64,000 nucleotides of DNA. It comes from Pseudomonas sp. 7SR1. Its GTDB lineage: Bacteria > Pseudomonadota > Gammaproteobacteria > Pseudomonadales > Pseudomonadaceae. Where the stretch lies: the NCBI RefSeq assembly GCF_900156465.1, contig NZ_LT707064.1:5967001-6031000 (forward strand), written 5' to 3'. Both the position numbers and the translations under genes were made by a program. The first letter of the stretch is position 1, and every line of letters starts with the position of its first letter. Positions 7,777-16,628 of the stretch are shown here, piece by piece. Under the pieces are notes generated by a model, which was not told where the DNA came from, did no database searches, and was given only the letters and a program-made list of their open reading frames with translations.

Positions 7777-8670
7777 TCAAGCCGATTGAGCCTCCCTCCT
7801 GGCCACTGGCGGCCAGGCTCGCTGTTGCAGTTCGATCCAGGCGTTGAGGTTCGCCCCGACCATCCCTTTTCGCCACATCAACCAGGTCGTTGCGCTGGCA
7901 AACGGCTCGGCCAGCGGGTGCACTGCCACCTGTTCGCGCCCCGGCAGGCTGGCCAGCATCGACTCGGACATCAGCGCCACGCCGGAGCCGGCAATCACGC
8001 ATGCCAGCATCCCCTGGTAAGACTCGATCTCCATCGCCCTGCCCATGGTCGCATGGTCGTGGGCAAACCAGGCCTCCAGACGCATCCGATACGAGCAACC
8101 CCGTCGGAACGTGAAGACCGAACGGCCTTGTACATCCAGCGCACTGCGCACCGGCGGGTGATCGGCCTCGCTGATCAGCACCAGCCGTTCATCGCACAAC
8201 GGCACACCGTCCAGCCCCGCCAGGTCCAGCGGGCCATCCACCAGCGCAGCATCGAGGCGGCCGGTCAGCAGGCCTTCGAGCAACTCACCGCTGGGCCCCG
8301 ATTGCACCTGCAGGTTCACTGCCGGATACGTCCGGTGGTAGGTGGCCAACAGGTCCGGCAGGTAAATCGCCGCAGTGCTGTACATCGTACCCAGGACAAA
8401 ATCCCCGGCCGGCTGCCCCCCTTGCACGGCAGCATGGGCTTCGTCATGCAAGGCAAACAGCTTGTTCGCATAGTCCAGCAGGACTTTTCCCGCGGGTGAC
8501 AGCTGCAAACGCTGCCGTTCGCGCCGGAACAGATCCACCCCCAATTGCTCTTCCAACTGCCTCAGCCGAGTCGATAGATTCGACGGCACCCGATGCATGC
8601 GCTCGGCGGCCCGGGTGATGGAGCCCTCCTCGGCCACGGCCTGGAAGATCCGCAATTGGCTGAACTCCAT
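7777..8670 (-). CDS. LysR-family transcriptional regulator
   Basis: A 297-residue LysR-type regulator (MEFSQLRIFQAVAEEGSITR, then NLSTRLRQLEEQLGVDLFRR; substrate-binding domain from about residue 90). ATG at 8670 is chosen: GGAG lies 7 nt upstream and the winged helix begins at the usual place; a TTG four codons earlier is open but unneeded. It is divergent from an MFS transporter gene with 103 bp between them, the normal layout for a regulator of an efflux gene. The effector is unknown. Confidence 0.9.
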   Translation of the reverse strand: MEFSQLRIFQAVAEEGSITRAAERMHRVPSNLSTRLRQLEEQLGVDLFRRERQRLQLSPAGKVLLDYANKLFALHDEAHAAVQGGQPAGDFVLGTMYSTAAIYLPDLLATYHRTYPAVNLQVQSGPSGELLEGLLTGRLDAALVDGPLDLAGLDGVPLCDERLVLISEADHPPVRSALDVQGRSVFTFRRGCSYRMRLEAWFAHDHATMGRAMEIESYQGMLACVIAGSGVALMSESMLASLPGREQVAVHPLAEPFASATTWLMWRKGMVGANLNAWIELQQRAWPPVARREAQSA

Positions 8671-8706
8671 GACATTCTCCAAAAAAGAACAAGTTACTCA
8701 CTATTA

Positions 8707-8721
8707 TTCAATTTTATTGAA
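8707..8721. promoter_or_regulatory. LysR-type operator candidate
   Basis: TTCAAT-TTT-ATTGAA is a perfect inverted repeat with 6-bp arms in the AT-rich divergent region between the LysR gene (start 8670) and the MFS gene (start 8774). Position and symmetry suggest the regulator's own binding site. Confidence 0.45.
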
Positions 8722-8773
8722 AGTCAATCGATCCTAGCCTGACGGTCATTCGCCTCGATACCGGAGAACGACC

Positions 8774-9946
8774 ATGTCGCCCTTTATCCGCCTGCTCGCC
8801 AGCTTCATTGCCCTGATGATGGCCATGGGCATCGGCCGCTTCGCCCTTACGCCCCAGTTACCTCATTTGATCGGCGAAGGACAGGTCGACTTGACTGCCG
8901 CCGGTCTGATTGCCGCCGCCAACTACCTGGGTTATTTCGTCGGCGCCCTGGACGCGATGTTCGCTCGGCGTCCGAAGCAGGTACGGCGGCGTTTACTCGG
9001 TGGGCTGTGGCTGTGCGTGCTGCTGACCCTGGCATCCTGCTGGGCCTGGGGATTCTGGCCGCACCTGGCGCTGCGTTTTGGCACCGGTGTCGCCAGTGCC
9101 TGGGCGCTGGTGATGATCACCGCGCTGAGCCAACCCCTGGCAGCCGCGGCGGGACGGCCACGGCTTGGCGCGCTGGTGTTCGCCGGGCCGGGCCTGGGAA
9201 TCTTCCTTACCGGCTTGCTGGCCCTGGGCTCCAACCTGTTGGGCCAGACATCCGCGACTTTGTGGCTGGTGTACGCCGGTGTGGCGCTGGTCATGCTGTT
9301 GGTGATCCTGCCGATCCTGCCGCAACCCAGCCCAACCGCGACCGTCGTGGCCCCGGCCAGCCCGTCGTCGCCCCCGGGCATCGCCCGGCTCGGCGTGGTG
9401 TACGCGTTGTACGGCGTGGGTTACATCATTCCCGCGACGTTCCTGTCGCAAATGGCCTCGGCACGGTTCCAAGGGCAATGGCAAGCCGATCTGTTCTGGC
9501 CCTGCTTCGGCCTCGCCGCCGCTATCGGTGTGTTGTTGGTGAGCCTGCGCCGGCCCGCGCCAAACACCACCGGCCGCTGGTTGATCGGTACCTTGTGGCT
9601 GCAGGCTGCCGGTGTGTTTGCCTGCCTGTTGGGCAGCGGACCGGGGCTGGCGTTGGGAGTGATCCTGTGCGGCACGCCGTTCCTGGCCTGCATGCAACTG
9701 GTGATGTTGCGCTCCCGGGAACTGGCGCCCCATGCCACCCAACGCAACGCCGGTCTGTTGACCGCCTGTTTTGCCATGGGCCAACTCAGCGGGCCGTTGC
9801 TGGCGGCGTTGAGCAGTCATTTCAGCGGTGGCCTGCAGCCGGCGCTGATCATCGCCGGCAGCGGCCTGGTGCTGGCCGGAGCACTGTTGCTACGGCCCGC
9901 CAGCCAGGCCGCCCGAGTGCACTGCACCCAGAGCGCCCTGCGTTGA
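8774..9946 (+). CDS. MFS transporter, YbfB/YjiJ family
   Basis: A 390-residue major facilitator with about 12 spans. The first span contains ALMMAMGIGRFALTPQLPHL, the signature of the YbfB/YjiJ group; ARRPKQVRRR forms the basic loop after span 2. ATG follows GGAGAACGACC. The gene is probably controlled by the divergent LysR regulator; a role in efflux of a small molecule is inferred. Its TGA abuts the stop of the next convergent gene with no spacer. Confidence 0.87.
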   Translation: MSPFIRLLASFIALMMAMGIGRFALTPQLPHLIGEGQVDLTAAGLIAAANYLGYFVGALDAMFARRPKQVRRRLLGGLWLCVLLTLASCWAWGFWPHLALRFGTGVASAWALVMITALSQPLAAAAGRPRLGALVFAGPGLGIFLTGLLALGSNLLGQTSATLWLVYAGVALVMLLVILPILPQPSPTATVVAPASPSSPPGIARLGVVYALYGVGYIIPATFLSQMASARFQGQWQADLFWPCFGLAAAIGVLLVSLRRPAPNTTGRWLIGTLWLQAAGVFACLLGSGPGLALGVILCGTPFLACMQLVMLRSRELAPHATQRNAGLLTACFAMGQLSGPLLAALSSHFSGGLQPALIIAGSGLVLAGALLLRPASQAARVHCTQSALR

Positions 9947-11401
9947 TCAGGCTTGCCCGGCGGCGCTGAACGAAGGTTTCAGATGCGTGCTCAGCTCGCG
10001 CCGGGCCAGGGCGAAATACAACACGCCCCCCAGGAAGCAACCGGTGAACCAGGCGAAGTTGGCCATCGGCTGCAACATCGGGGTGAAGGTGATCGCCACG
10101 CCCATCAGCGTCGCAGGGATCAAGGCCTTGACCGCCGTCCAGTTGATGCCGCCGCTGTAGTAATAGCGCCCGCTCGGCCCGTCGTTGAACAGCGCATCCA
10201 CATCGATCTGCTGTTTCTTGATCAGGTAGTAATCCACCAGCAGGATGCCGAACAGCGGCCCGATGAACGCCGCCAGCACGTCCAGGGTGTAGTGGATCAC
10301 TTCAGGGTTGTTGAACAGGTTCCAGGGCGTGATGAAGACCGATGCCACCGCCGCGATCATGCCGCCGGCGCGCCAGCTGACCTTGCTGGGCGCGACGTTG
10401 GCGAAGTCAAAGGCCGGGGACACGAAGTTGGCCACGATATTGATACCGATGGTGGCCGTCACGAAGGCGAAGGCCCCCAGCAGGACCGCCACATCGTTGT
10501 CGATGCGCGCCACGGTAGCGATCGGGTCATGGAGCATTTCACCGAACACCGGCAAGGTGCCGGAAACGATCACCACGGTCACCAGCGAGAAGGCCAGGAA
10601 ATTCACCGGCAGGCCCCAGAAGTTGCCTCGGCGCACGTCAGACATGCTCCGGCAATAGCGGCTGAAATCACCGAAGTTCAGGGTTGGGCCAGAAAAGTAC
10701 GACACCACCAGGGCCGTCGCGACGATCACCTGGCCGAACGCCTGCCAGCCGGACAAGGACTTTTCCGCCAGGGTGAAACTGATGTTGCTCCAACCGGCCT
10801 TCCAGACGATCCAGCCGGCCAGCAGAAACATCACTGCGTAGACCACTGGCCCGGCCCAGTCGATAAAACGCCGGATCGACTCCATCCCGGCCCAGAACAC
10901 CAAGGCCTGAACGCACCACAGGCTGAGGAAACCGAACCAACCGAGGTAGGACAGACCGGCAAAATGCGGCGTTGCGTAGACTTCCATCGACGGAAAGAAC
11001 CGCAGCACCACGATGATCAGGGCGCTGGAGGCCAGATAGGTCTGGATGCCGTACCAGGCCACCGCGATCAACCCGCGGATGACGGCAGGAATGTTCGCGC
11101 CGAACACGCCGAACGCTAACCGACAGATCACCGGATACGGCACCGCCGCCTGTTGGCTCGGCCGGGCTACCAGATTGGCGATCAACTGCACGATACAGAT
11201 CCCGCCCAGCAAGGCGATAAGCACCTGCCAGCTGGCCAGGCCCAACGCGAACAGGCTGGCGGCGAAAACGTAGCCGCCGACGCTGTGCACATCGCTCATC
11301 CAGAACGCGAAGATGTTGTACCAATTCCATTTCTGCGGCAGCGGGCCCAGGTCCGCGTTATAGAGACGGGGGCTGTAGCCGGTGGGCAATTGCTCGGACA
11401 T
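9947..11401 (-). CDS. NCS1-family nucleobase/hydantoin permease
   Basis: A 484-residue inner-membrane symporter of the NCS1 family with about 12 spans. It has the short N-terminus PRLYNADLGPLPQKWNWYNI and FWMSDVHSVGGYVFAASLF typical of the hydantoin/allantoin/pyrimidine branch, VAWYGIQTYLASSAL in the third to fourth spans and LNFGDFSRYCRS centrally. ATG is preceded by AAGGAG at 7 nt. It is only distantly related to the NCS1 protein at 4.2 kb. No catabolic enzyme adjoins it, so the substrate (uracil, allantoin, hydantoin or similar) is not determined. Two GTATAC palindromes upstream may be operators. Confidence 0.9.
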   Translation of the reverse strand: MSEQLPTGYSPRLYNADLGPLPQKWNWYNIFAFWMSDVHSVGGYVFAASLFALGLASWQVLIALLGGICIVQLIANLVARPSQQAAVPYPVICRLAFGVFGANIPAVIRGLIAVAWYGIQTYLASSALIIVVLRFFPSMEVYATPHFAGLSYLGWFGFLSLWCVQALVFWAGMESIRRFIDWAGPVVYAVMFLLAGWIVWKAGWSNISFTLAEKSLSGWQAFGQVIVATALVVSYFSGPTLNFGDFSRYCRSMSDVRRGNFWGLPVNFLAFSLVTVVIVSGTLPVFGEMLHDPIATVARIDNDVAVLLGAFAFVTATIGINIVANFVSPAFDFANVAPSKVSWRAGGMIAAVASVFITPWNLFNNPEVIHYTLDVLAAFIGPLFGILLVDYYLIKKQQIDVDALFNDGPSGRYYYSGGINWTAVKALIPATLMGVAITFTPMLQPMANFAWFTGCFLGGVLYFALARRELSTHLKPSFSAAGQA

Positions 11402-11475
11402 TGCGGGGCTCCTTTTTTATGAAACCGGGCCCCCGAATAAACTGTTCACCATACTGCGCACGGGAGCCGGCATGG

Positions 11476-11487
11476 TTTGTATACGAA
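11476..11487. promoter_or_regulatory. GTATAC palindrome 1
   Basis: TTTGTATACGAA is a near-perfect inverted repeat 75 bp upstream of the NCS1 permease start, in the promoter region. A second TTGTATAC copy lies 143 bp further out. Operators with a GTATAC core are typical of GntR/FCD-type repressors; no such gene is in the window. Confidence 0.4.
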
Positions 11488-11618
11488 GCTCCACGCAGAA
11501 TGCGTGCCATAGGGATTGAACATGAGACAAACCGCGGTGTGCGGCCAGGTTCAAGGCAAGCAAAAAGCTGCCACGCGCCCATGAACAGGGCGTGAATGCA
11601 TGCTAAAGGTGCAAAAAT

Positions 11619-11630
11619 CTTGTATACACG
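11619..11630. promoter_or_regulatory. GTATAC palindrome 2
   Basis: CTTGTATACACG is a second copy of the TTGTATAC element, in the spacer between the permease and the CvfB-like gene. The pair could support looping by a dimeric regulator; this is inference. Confidence 0.35.
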
Positions 11631-11645
11631 AGGTGGTTGAACAGC

Positions 11646-11682
11646 ACCTCTGTGGTGAGGGGATTTATTCCCTCACCACAGG
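11646..11682. repeat. Repeat-derived hairpin downstream of the CvfB-like gene
   Basis: CTGTGGTGAGGG and CCCTCACCACAG form a 12-bp perfect stem around GATTTATT. It belongs to the TGTGGCGAGGGGATT class and may stop transcription from the minus-strand gene at 11707. Confidence 0.6.
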
Positions 11683-11706
11683 GTTTCTCACCTATAAGTA
11701 AAGGGT

Positions 11707-12543
11707 TCAGCTCAGCTCGATACGATCGGGATGAATGACGATCTGCCCATTCTTGTACAACGCACCAATGGCTTTCTTGAAGTTGCCCTTGCTCACGCCA
11801 AACAGGCTGCTGATCAGCGCTGGGTCGCTCTTGTCGCTCACGGCCAGCGTGCCGTTGTTTTCACGCAGCTTGGCCAGAATCTTCGCATTCAGACTGGTGG
11901 CGGCTTCCTGGCCCACCGGCTGCAGGCTCAGGCTGATCTTGCCGTCCGGGCGGACTTCCTTGATGAAGCCCTCTTCCTGTTTGCCGGCCCGCATGAACTT
12001 GAAGATTTCGTTCTTGTGGATCAAGCCCCAATGCTTGTTATTGATGATGGCCTTGAACCCCATGTCGGTGGCTTCGGCGACCAATAAATCTACTTCCTGG
12101 CCGGGCTTGTAGTTGGCCGGCGTCTTGTCCAGATAACGGTCCAGGCGCGCCGTGGCAGTGATGCGGCGAGTGTGCTTGTCGAGGTATACATGCACCACGC
12201 AGTAATCCCCGGCGCTCATCTGGCGCTTTTCTTCCGAGAACGGCAACAGCAGGTCCTTGGGCAGTCCCCAGTCAAGGAACACGCCGATGCTATTGACTTC
12301 AACCACTTTCAGGCTGGCGAATTCCCCCACCTGGACTTTGGGCTTTTCCGTAGTCGCGATCAGTTTGTCGTCACTGTCCAGATAAACGAAAACATTCAGC
12401 CAATCTTCATCTTCAGTGGGAATATCCTTGGGGATATAACGGTTGGGCAACAGAATTTCGCCATCGGCACCGCCGTCCAGATATAAACCGAAGTTAGTGT
12501 GTTTAACCACTTGCAAACTGTTGTAGCGCCCGACTAAAGCCAT
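11707..12543 (-). CDS. CvfB-like S1 RNA-binding protein
   Basis: A 278-residue cytosolic protein of the CvfB/YitL family: three S1-like OB folds (about residues 1-60, 70-130 and 140-210, with KHTNFGLYLDGG, VNSIGVFLDWGL and TDMGFKAIINNKHWGLIHKN) and a C-terminal winged helix (FGVSKGNFKKAIGALYKNG). Such proteins bind RNA and influence expression of virulence or stress genes in Firmicutes; the role in pseudomonads is not known to me. Start: GAGGG lies 8 nt before ATG at 12543, which begins MALVGRYNSL; an ATG five codons upstream lies within that ribosome-binding region. Confidence 0.88.
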   Translation of the reverse strand: MALVGRYNSLQVVKHTNFGLYLDGGADGEILLPNRYIPKDIPTEDEDWLNVFVYLDSDDKLIATTEKPKVQVGEFASLKVVEVNSIGVFLDWGLPKDLLLPFSEEKRQMSAGDYCVVHVYLDKHTRRITATARLDRYLDKTPANYKPGQEVDLLVAEATDMGFKAIINNKHWGLIHKNEIFKFMRAGKQEEGFIKEVRPDGKISLSLQPVGQEAATSLNAKILAKLRENNGTLAVSDKSDPALISSLFGVSKGNFKKAIGALYKNGQIVIHPDRIELS

Positions 12544-12558
12544 TTCCAATACCCTCAT

Positions 12559-12893
12559 TGCGTGGGCGGCATTCTACCTGTTTTTACCGGACGATTCGTG
12601 GACGCTGGCGGGCCTGCTGGAAAAGACCTGCGCAAGCCTTGATTTTCCTGGGGTTTCGACCTGAGCAGGGCCATTCGTCAGACAATTGATGGCCGTTGCA
12701 AGCGTCTGGCCTCGCTTGTCCGACGATATATTTTGCGCACGGTTGTTATTTAAAACAGGAGGTTAGGCGTTTGATCACGGTATGAATCCGCCTTCGTGTC
12801 TGGCGTTGCCGGGATATTTGGCGCAAATATCAGCCAAGCAATGGCCAGGTATTTCCTGTACGATGCCTGGCCCAATTAATTATCTACAGGTTA
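12559..12893. other. 335-bp spacer with an isolated perfect palindrome
   Basis: No gene is supported here. At 12813-12831 GATATTTG-GCG-CAAATATC is a perfect 8-bp-arm inverted repeat, 63 bp upstream of the small gene at 12894 and a plausible operator for it. An AGGAGG at 12761-12766 is followed only by a five-codon frame and is not called. Confidence 0.5.
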
Positions 12894-13082
12894 ATGGCCG
12901 CCATGCGCGTAAAAGCATCCAACAGCAAAGCAAAGCCAGCTCCAGCCGTTGAAACCAGCGAGTCGATCAACGACCAGATCGCTGCATTCCTCAAGTCCGG
13001 CGGCGAAATCCAGCAAATTGCCAAGGGCGTCAGCGGCCAGACCTTCGGCCCGTCCAAGCAGATCAGCCTGGGCAAGAAATAA
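12894..13082 (+). CDS. Small protein with FLxxGGxIQxI motif
   Basis: A 62-residue protein, basic at both ends: an N-terminal lysine/alanine/proline-rich stretch, then SINDQIAAFLKSGGEIQQIAKGVSG and a short tail ending SLGKK. The AFLKSGGEIQQI element resembles the C-terminal segment I remember from the RNA-polymerase-binding protein SutA and other short Pseudomonas proteins, but the acidic SutA N-terminus is missing. ATG at 12894 has AGG close by (ACAGGTTA); the ATG three codons on is an alternative. A hairpin at 13101-13130 follows. Function unknown. Confidence 0.7.
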   Translation: MAAMRVKASNSKAKPAPAVETSESINDQIAAFLKSGGEIQQIAKGVSGQTFGPSKQISLGKK

Positions 13083-13100
13083 TCCCCGCACCGCCTGGTC

Positions 13101-13147
13101 CCAAAGCGCTTTGAGCTTCGAAGCGCTTGGACTGGAAGTCTTTTCTC
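13101..13147 (+). terminator. Probable terminator of the small gene
   Basis: CCAAAGCGCTT pairs with AAGCGCTTGG (13121-13130), followed after a short gap by TCTTTTCTCCCC. The T-run is displaced from the stem, so the call is moderate. Confidence 0.5.
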
Positions 13148-13268
13148 CCCCCCTCGATAAGTAAAAATCGACGAACGGCCTTCGATGCCGGATATTCGTC
13201 GGTATGCTTGCGCCTCTCTATTTCAAGTGTTCCAGCTTGAATGCTCCTCGCTATTCATGGAGTGAAGC

Positions 13269-13985
13269 ATGCGTATTCCCAATGCCCTGCTGATGATCGG
13301 CCTGCTGATCGGCCCCCTTGCCCATGGGCAGGTTTTCCAGCGCGAGCTCGGCGACTTCGACCTCAAGCTCGGCACCACGCCCAGCCGCAGCATGGCCCAG
13401 GGCCTCGTCACCCCTTCGAGCACCGGTTCGTTCCATGGCGGCCTGGACCTGAGCCATGACAGTGGCTGGTACTTCGGCCAGTGGTCCCCCAGCGCCGGGC
13501 TGACCCCATCCACCAACCTCGAAGTCGATTCCTACCTGGGCTTCAAACAGCCTTTCGACCAGACCCTGGGCTACGAAGTCGGCCTTATCCACTACAGCTA
13601 CCCCACGGTCGACACCCTCGACAGCCAGGAGCTCTACGGCGGCCTGACCGTGCTGGGCAGCCGTTTCGGCGCGGCGTTGAGCAACGACCCGGACAAACAG
13701 AACAGCACCCTGTTCGCCGACCTGGGTGGCAACGTGCCGTTCGGCATCGGCATCAGTGCCAAATACACGACCCACCAGCTCAACACACCCGTTTCCGTGG
13801 GAGATGGCTACGTAGGCAGTTTCAGCGACTGGTCGCTGAAAATCTCCCGTCCGTGGCGAGGCATCGACCTGGACCTGATCTACAGCGACTCCAGCCTCAA
13901 CGGCAGCGGTTGCTCGGCCTATTCCGGCCACAACAGCGAATGCGACGGGTTGGTGACCCTGAAGATGGCCCACCCATTTTACTAA
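13269..13985 (+). CDS. TorF-family outer-membrane protein (putative porin)
   Basis: A 238-residue protein with a signal peptide (MRIPNALLMIGLLIGPLAHG, cleavage near AHG-QVF) followed by alternating amphipathic strands and a C-terminal Phe-Tyr, as expected for a small beta-barrel. The opening of the mature part (FDLKLGTTPSRSMAQGL) and YFGQWSP...EVDSYLGFKQ match the TorF family (formerly conserved hypothetical TIGR02001-type). There is one cysteine pair (CSAYSGHNSEC) in a late loop. It appears to be a single-gene unit; substrate unknown. Confidence 0.83.
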   Translation: MRIPNALLMIGLLIGPLAHGQVFQRELGDFDLKLGTTPSRSMAQGLVTPSSTGSFHGGLDLSHDSGWYFGQWSPSAGLTPSTNLEVDSYLGFKQPFDQTLGYEVGLIHYSYPTVDTLDSQELYGGLTVLGSRFGAALSNDPDKQNSTLFADLGGNVPFGIGISAKYTTHQLNTPVSVGDGYVGSFSDWSLKISRPWRGIDLDLIYSDSSLNGSGCSAYSGHNSECDGLVTLKMAHPFY

Positions 13986-14066
13986 GCGTTACGCTTTAAT
14001 CGGCTGAACTGCCGCGCGCCTGCCATGCTCAAACAAGACACCTGATGGCTTCGCAAGGACTCGCCC

Positions 14067-14933
14067 ATGTCGCGCTGGTTGACCCGCACCGCCATGTTCA
14101 TCGCCCTGTTGCTGACACTCACCGCCTGTAGCCGTATCGGCCTGGCCTATCGCAACCTCGACCTGATCATCCCTTGGACGCTCAACGATTACCTGGAAAT
14201 CAACGGCGAGCAAAAGGACTGGTTCAACGAGCGCCTCAAGGAGCACCTGAGCTGGCATTGCACCACGCAACTGCCCGGTTACCTCGATTGGCTGGACCGC
14301 TTGAAGACCATGGTGCAGACCGATCAGGTCACCGACGAAGCCCTGCAGCAACGCACCCGGGAAGCCAAGGCCGCCATCGCCGAAACCGCCCGGGCGATCA
14401 CCCCGTCGGCCATCGAATTGCTGCAGGGGTTGAACGACGACCAGGTCGCGGACATGGACGCCGCGTTTATCAAGGACCAGCGTAAACGCCAGCAGCAGTA
14501 TCTCAAGCCGACCTTGCAACAGCAGATCCAGGAACGCAGCGAACGCATGGAAAAGCGCCTGAACGACTGGCTCGGTCCCCTCAACATCGCCCAGCGCCAG
14601 CGGGTGGTGGCCTGGTCCACCGCCCTGGGCGACCAGAACCAGCAGTGGATCGCCAATCGCGCCCATTGGCAAAACCAGTTCAGCGCCGCCGTGGCCCAGC
14701 GCCACAGCCCGGACTTTGCAAAACGCATCGAGCAACTGCTGGTGGACCGCGAGAGCCTGTGGACACCGGCCTACCGTGAGGCCTACAACAAAACCGAAGC
14801 CCAGGCCCGCAGCCTGCTGATCGACCTGATGGCCGACAGCACGCCGCCCCAGCGCGAACGGCTGTTGAAGAAAATCGACGGAGTGAAAAAAGACTTCAGC
14901 GATTTGAAGTGCCTGAAGGCTGCACGATCTTGA
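14067..14933 (+). CDS. DUF6279-type lipoprotein
   Basis: A 288-residue predicted lipoprotein: a signal peptide with the lipobox LTAC (lipidated Cys21), then a largely helical, charged domain (LAYRNLDLIIPWTLNDYLEI; EQKDWFNERLKEHLSWH) that fits the DUF6279 family. Lysine- and glutamine-rich helices follow. A serine after the cysteine gives no inner-membrane retention signal, so outer-membrane anchoring is likely. Function is unknown. A REPIN lies immediately downstream. Confidence 0.82.
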   Translation: MSRWLTRTAMFIALLLTLTACSRIGLAYRNLDLIIPWTLNDYLEINGEQKDWFNERLKEHLSWHCTTQLPGYLDWLDRLKTMVQTDQVTDEALQQRTREAKAAIAETARAITPSAIELLQGLNDDQVADMDAAFIKDQRKRQQQYLKPTLQQQIQERSERMEKRLNDWLGPLNIAQRQRVVAWSTALGDQNQQWIANRAHWQNQFSAAVAQRHSPDFAKRIEQLLVDRESLWTPAYREAYNKTEAQARSLLIDLMADSTPPQRERLLKKIDGVKKDFSDLKCLKAARS

Positions 14934-14966
14934 AACCACTGAAGATCCAACGTGGGAGATCAAATG

Positions 14967-15056
14967 CGGGAGCGAGCTTGCTCGCGATAGCGATCGAACA
15001 GGCAATACATCCGTTGAATGCCAGACCGCCTATCGCGAGCAAGCTCGCTCCCACAA
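14967..15056. repeat. REPIN
   Basis: GGGAGCGAGCTTGCTCGCGA and its inverted copy CGCGAGCAAGCTCGCTCCCA flank a unique centre of about 35 bp. It lies between convergent genes. Confidence 0.88.
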
Positions 15057-15072
15057 GGTTTGTGCCTGGTTC

Positions 15073-15465
15073 CTAGGCAATCTGCGCCTTCGAAGCCAAG
15101 TCATCAAACGTAAACTCATCCAGCGCATCTTCCTGCTCATCCAGTACCTGGCGCGGATGATCATTACCAGGGATGCTGCTGTCGATCAGGCTCAGCAACC
15201 GCGAGCCACGGGGCGTCAGCACGAAATTCTCACCGTTGCCGCCCTCCTCCTCCGGCCGGGGTTCGATGAAGCCCCGCTCCAGCAACACCTTCTCATACTC
15301 CCCGGCGACCGCTTTCAGATGATCGAGGTTCTCGATCTCCTCGCCCGCAGCCGCTTTCTGCGCCGCGTACTGCTCCGCATAAGGCCGGGGGGTGAAGCTG
15401 TGGCCGGCGCCGTTCTGCACTTCGTGCAACAACTTTTCGATCAAGTCCCAGTTATAAGTCGTCAT
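15073..15465 (-). CDS. Hypothetical winged-helix-like protein
   Basis: A 130-residue cytosolic protein. The first two thirds (NWDLIEKLLHEVQN; DHLKAVAGEYEKVLLERGFIE; FVLTPRGSRLLSLID) have the pattern of a small winged helix in which a helix pair leads into a LTPRGxxLL wing, similar to DUF2513-type proteins. The tail (DEQEDALDEFTFDDLA) is acidic. It could be a transcription-associated factor; no partner is nearby. The next gene is divergent, 175 bp away. Confidence 0.65.
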   Translation of the reverse strand: MTTYNWDLIEKLLHEVQNGAGHSFTPRPYAEQYAAQKAAAGEEIENLDHLKAVAGEYEKVLLERGFIEPRPEEEGGNGENFVLTPRGSRLLSLIDSSIPGNDHPRQVLDEQEDALDEFTFDDLASKAQIA

Positions 15466-15640
15466 CCTGGTCCATCCTCTGAAGAGTGAGATGCCTACTC
15501 AAGGTGTGACCGAGACGCTACGTCACCGTTCAGCCGGGGTTCCGGGCGGGTCATTTCACACGCCGACCAACGGTCTGTCGAATCCGGCCAGGGCCAAACG
15601 ACCACTTGCTGAAGCGCCTTTGCCTACAGGAGAAATCGCC

Positions 15641-16372
15641 ATGAACGTAGAAAATCATCCCGTCGTCTCGCGCGAAGAATGGCTCACCGCCCGCCGCGAA
15701 CACCTGGCCCACGAAAAAGCCTTCACCCGCGAACGGGACAAACTCAGCGCCGAACGCCGCGCCCTGCCCTGGGTCAAGATCGACAAACCCTACCGCTTCC
15801 AGGGCCCTCACGGCGAACTGAGCCTGGCCAACCTGTTCGGCGGTCGCAGCCAACTGATCATCTACCACTTCATGTTCGGCCCCGGCTGGACAGAAGGCTG
15901 CCAGGGCTGCTCGTTCCTCTCCGACCACATCGACGGCGCCAACCAGCACCTGGCCCACCACGACGTCGCGGTGGTCGCCGTTTCCCGCGCCCCGTTCGCC
16001 GAATTCCAACCGTTCAAACGCCGCATGGGCTGGGCCTTCGACTGGGTCTCTTCAAACGGCTGCGACTTCAACTACGACTTCGGTGTCAGCTTCAAAGCCG
16101 AAGACACCGCCGGAGGGAAAGCCACCTACAACTACGAAACAACCGACACCAGCGAAGGCGAACTCCCAGGCCTGAGCGTCTTCTATCGCAATGAAGCCGG
16201 CGACATCTTCCACACCTACTCCACCTATGCCCGCGGCCTGGACATGCTGGTCGGCACCTACCACTACCTAGATCTAACGCCCAAGGGCCGCAATGAAGAC
16301 GAACTCATGGATTGGGTGCGGCATCACGATAAGTATGACGAGGCCAAGCCTCATAGCTGCTGCCACAGCTAA
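15641..16372 (+). CDS. DUF899 thioredoxin-fold protein
   Basis: A 243-residue protein of the DUF899 family, predicted to have a thioredoxin-like fold. The core is FGGRSQLIIYHFMFGPGWTE followed by CQGC (C87, C90) and then SRAPFAEFQPFKRRMGW. The C-terminus ends CCHS. A redox role is expected from the fold but has not been shown for the family as far as I know. ATG at 15641 has AGGAG 9 nt upstream (CAGGAGAAATCGCC); an open extension upstream to 15491 lacks family sequence and is not included. Confidence 0.88.
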   Translation: MNVENHPVVSREEWLTARREHLAHEKAFTRERDKLSAERRALPWVKIDKPYRFQGPHGELSLANLFGGRSQLIIYHFMFGPGWTEGCQGCSFLSDHIDGANQHLAHHDVAVVAVSRAPFAEFQPFKRRMGWAFDWVSSNGCDFNYDFGVSFKAEDTAGGKATYNYETTDTSEGELPGLSVFYRNEAGDIFHTYSTYARGLDMLVGTYHYLDLTPKGRNEDELMDWVRHHDKYDEAKPHSCCHS

Positions 16373-16628
16373 AATCCAAGTCAAACACCGCCCCCTGTGG
16401 CCAGGGGGCTTGCTCTCGATCGACTGCGCAGCAGGCGCCTACATTGCCTACGCCGCCGCAGTCACAAAGTCGAGCGCAAGCAGGTCAAACGTCCTACATG
16501 AAACTCGGAAAGCGGTAGCTTGTGGCTCAAGAACGGCGGGGCCTATAGTCCATCTTCGCCAAAGCGGCGAACAGGTTTGGCGACCTGACTTACAGAGAGA
16601 CTCATTAATTTTTCGCGAGGCTCTGACC

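Noticed and set aside
12761..12795. AGGAGG followed by a possible start in the spacer before 12894
   Set aside because: The frame ends after five codons, and no downstream continuation was found.
16293..16628. Upstream extension of the 90-residue gene into the DUF899 gene and spacer
   Set aside because: The start at 16629 has a good ribosome-binding site; the extension overlaps another gene.
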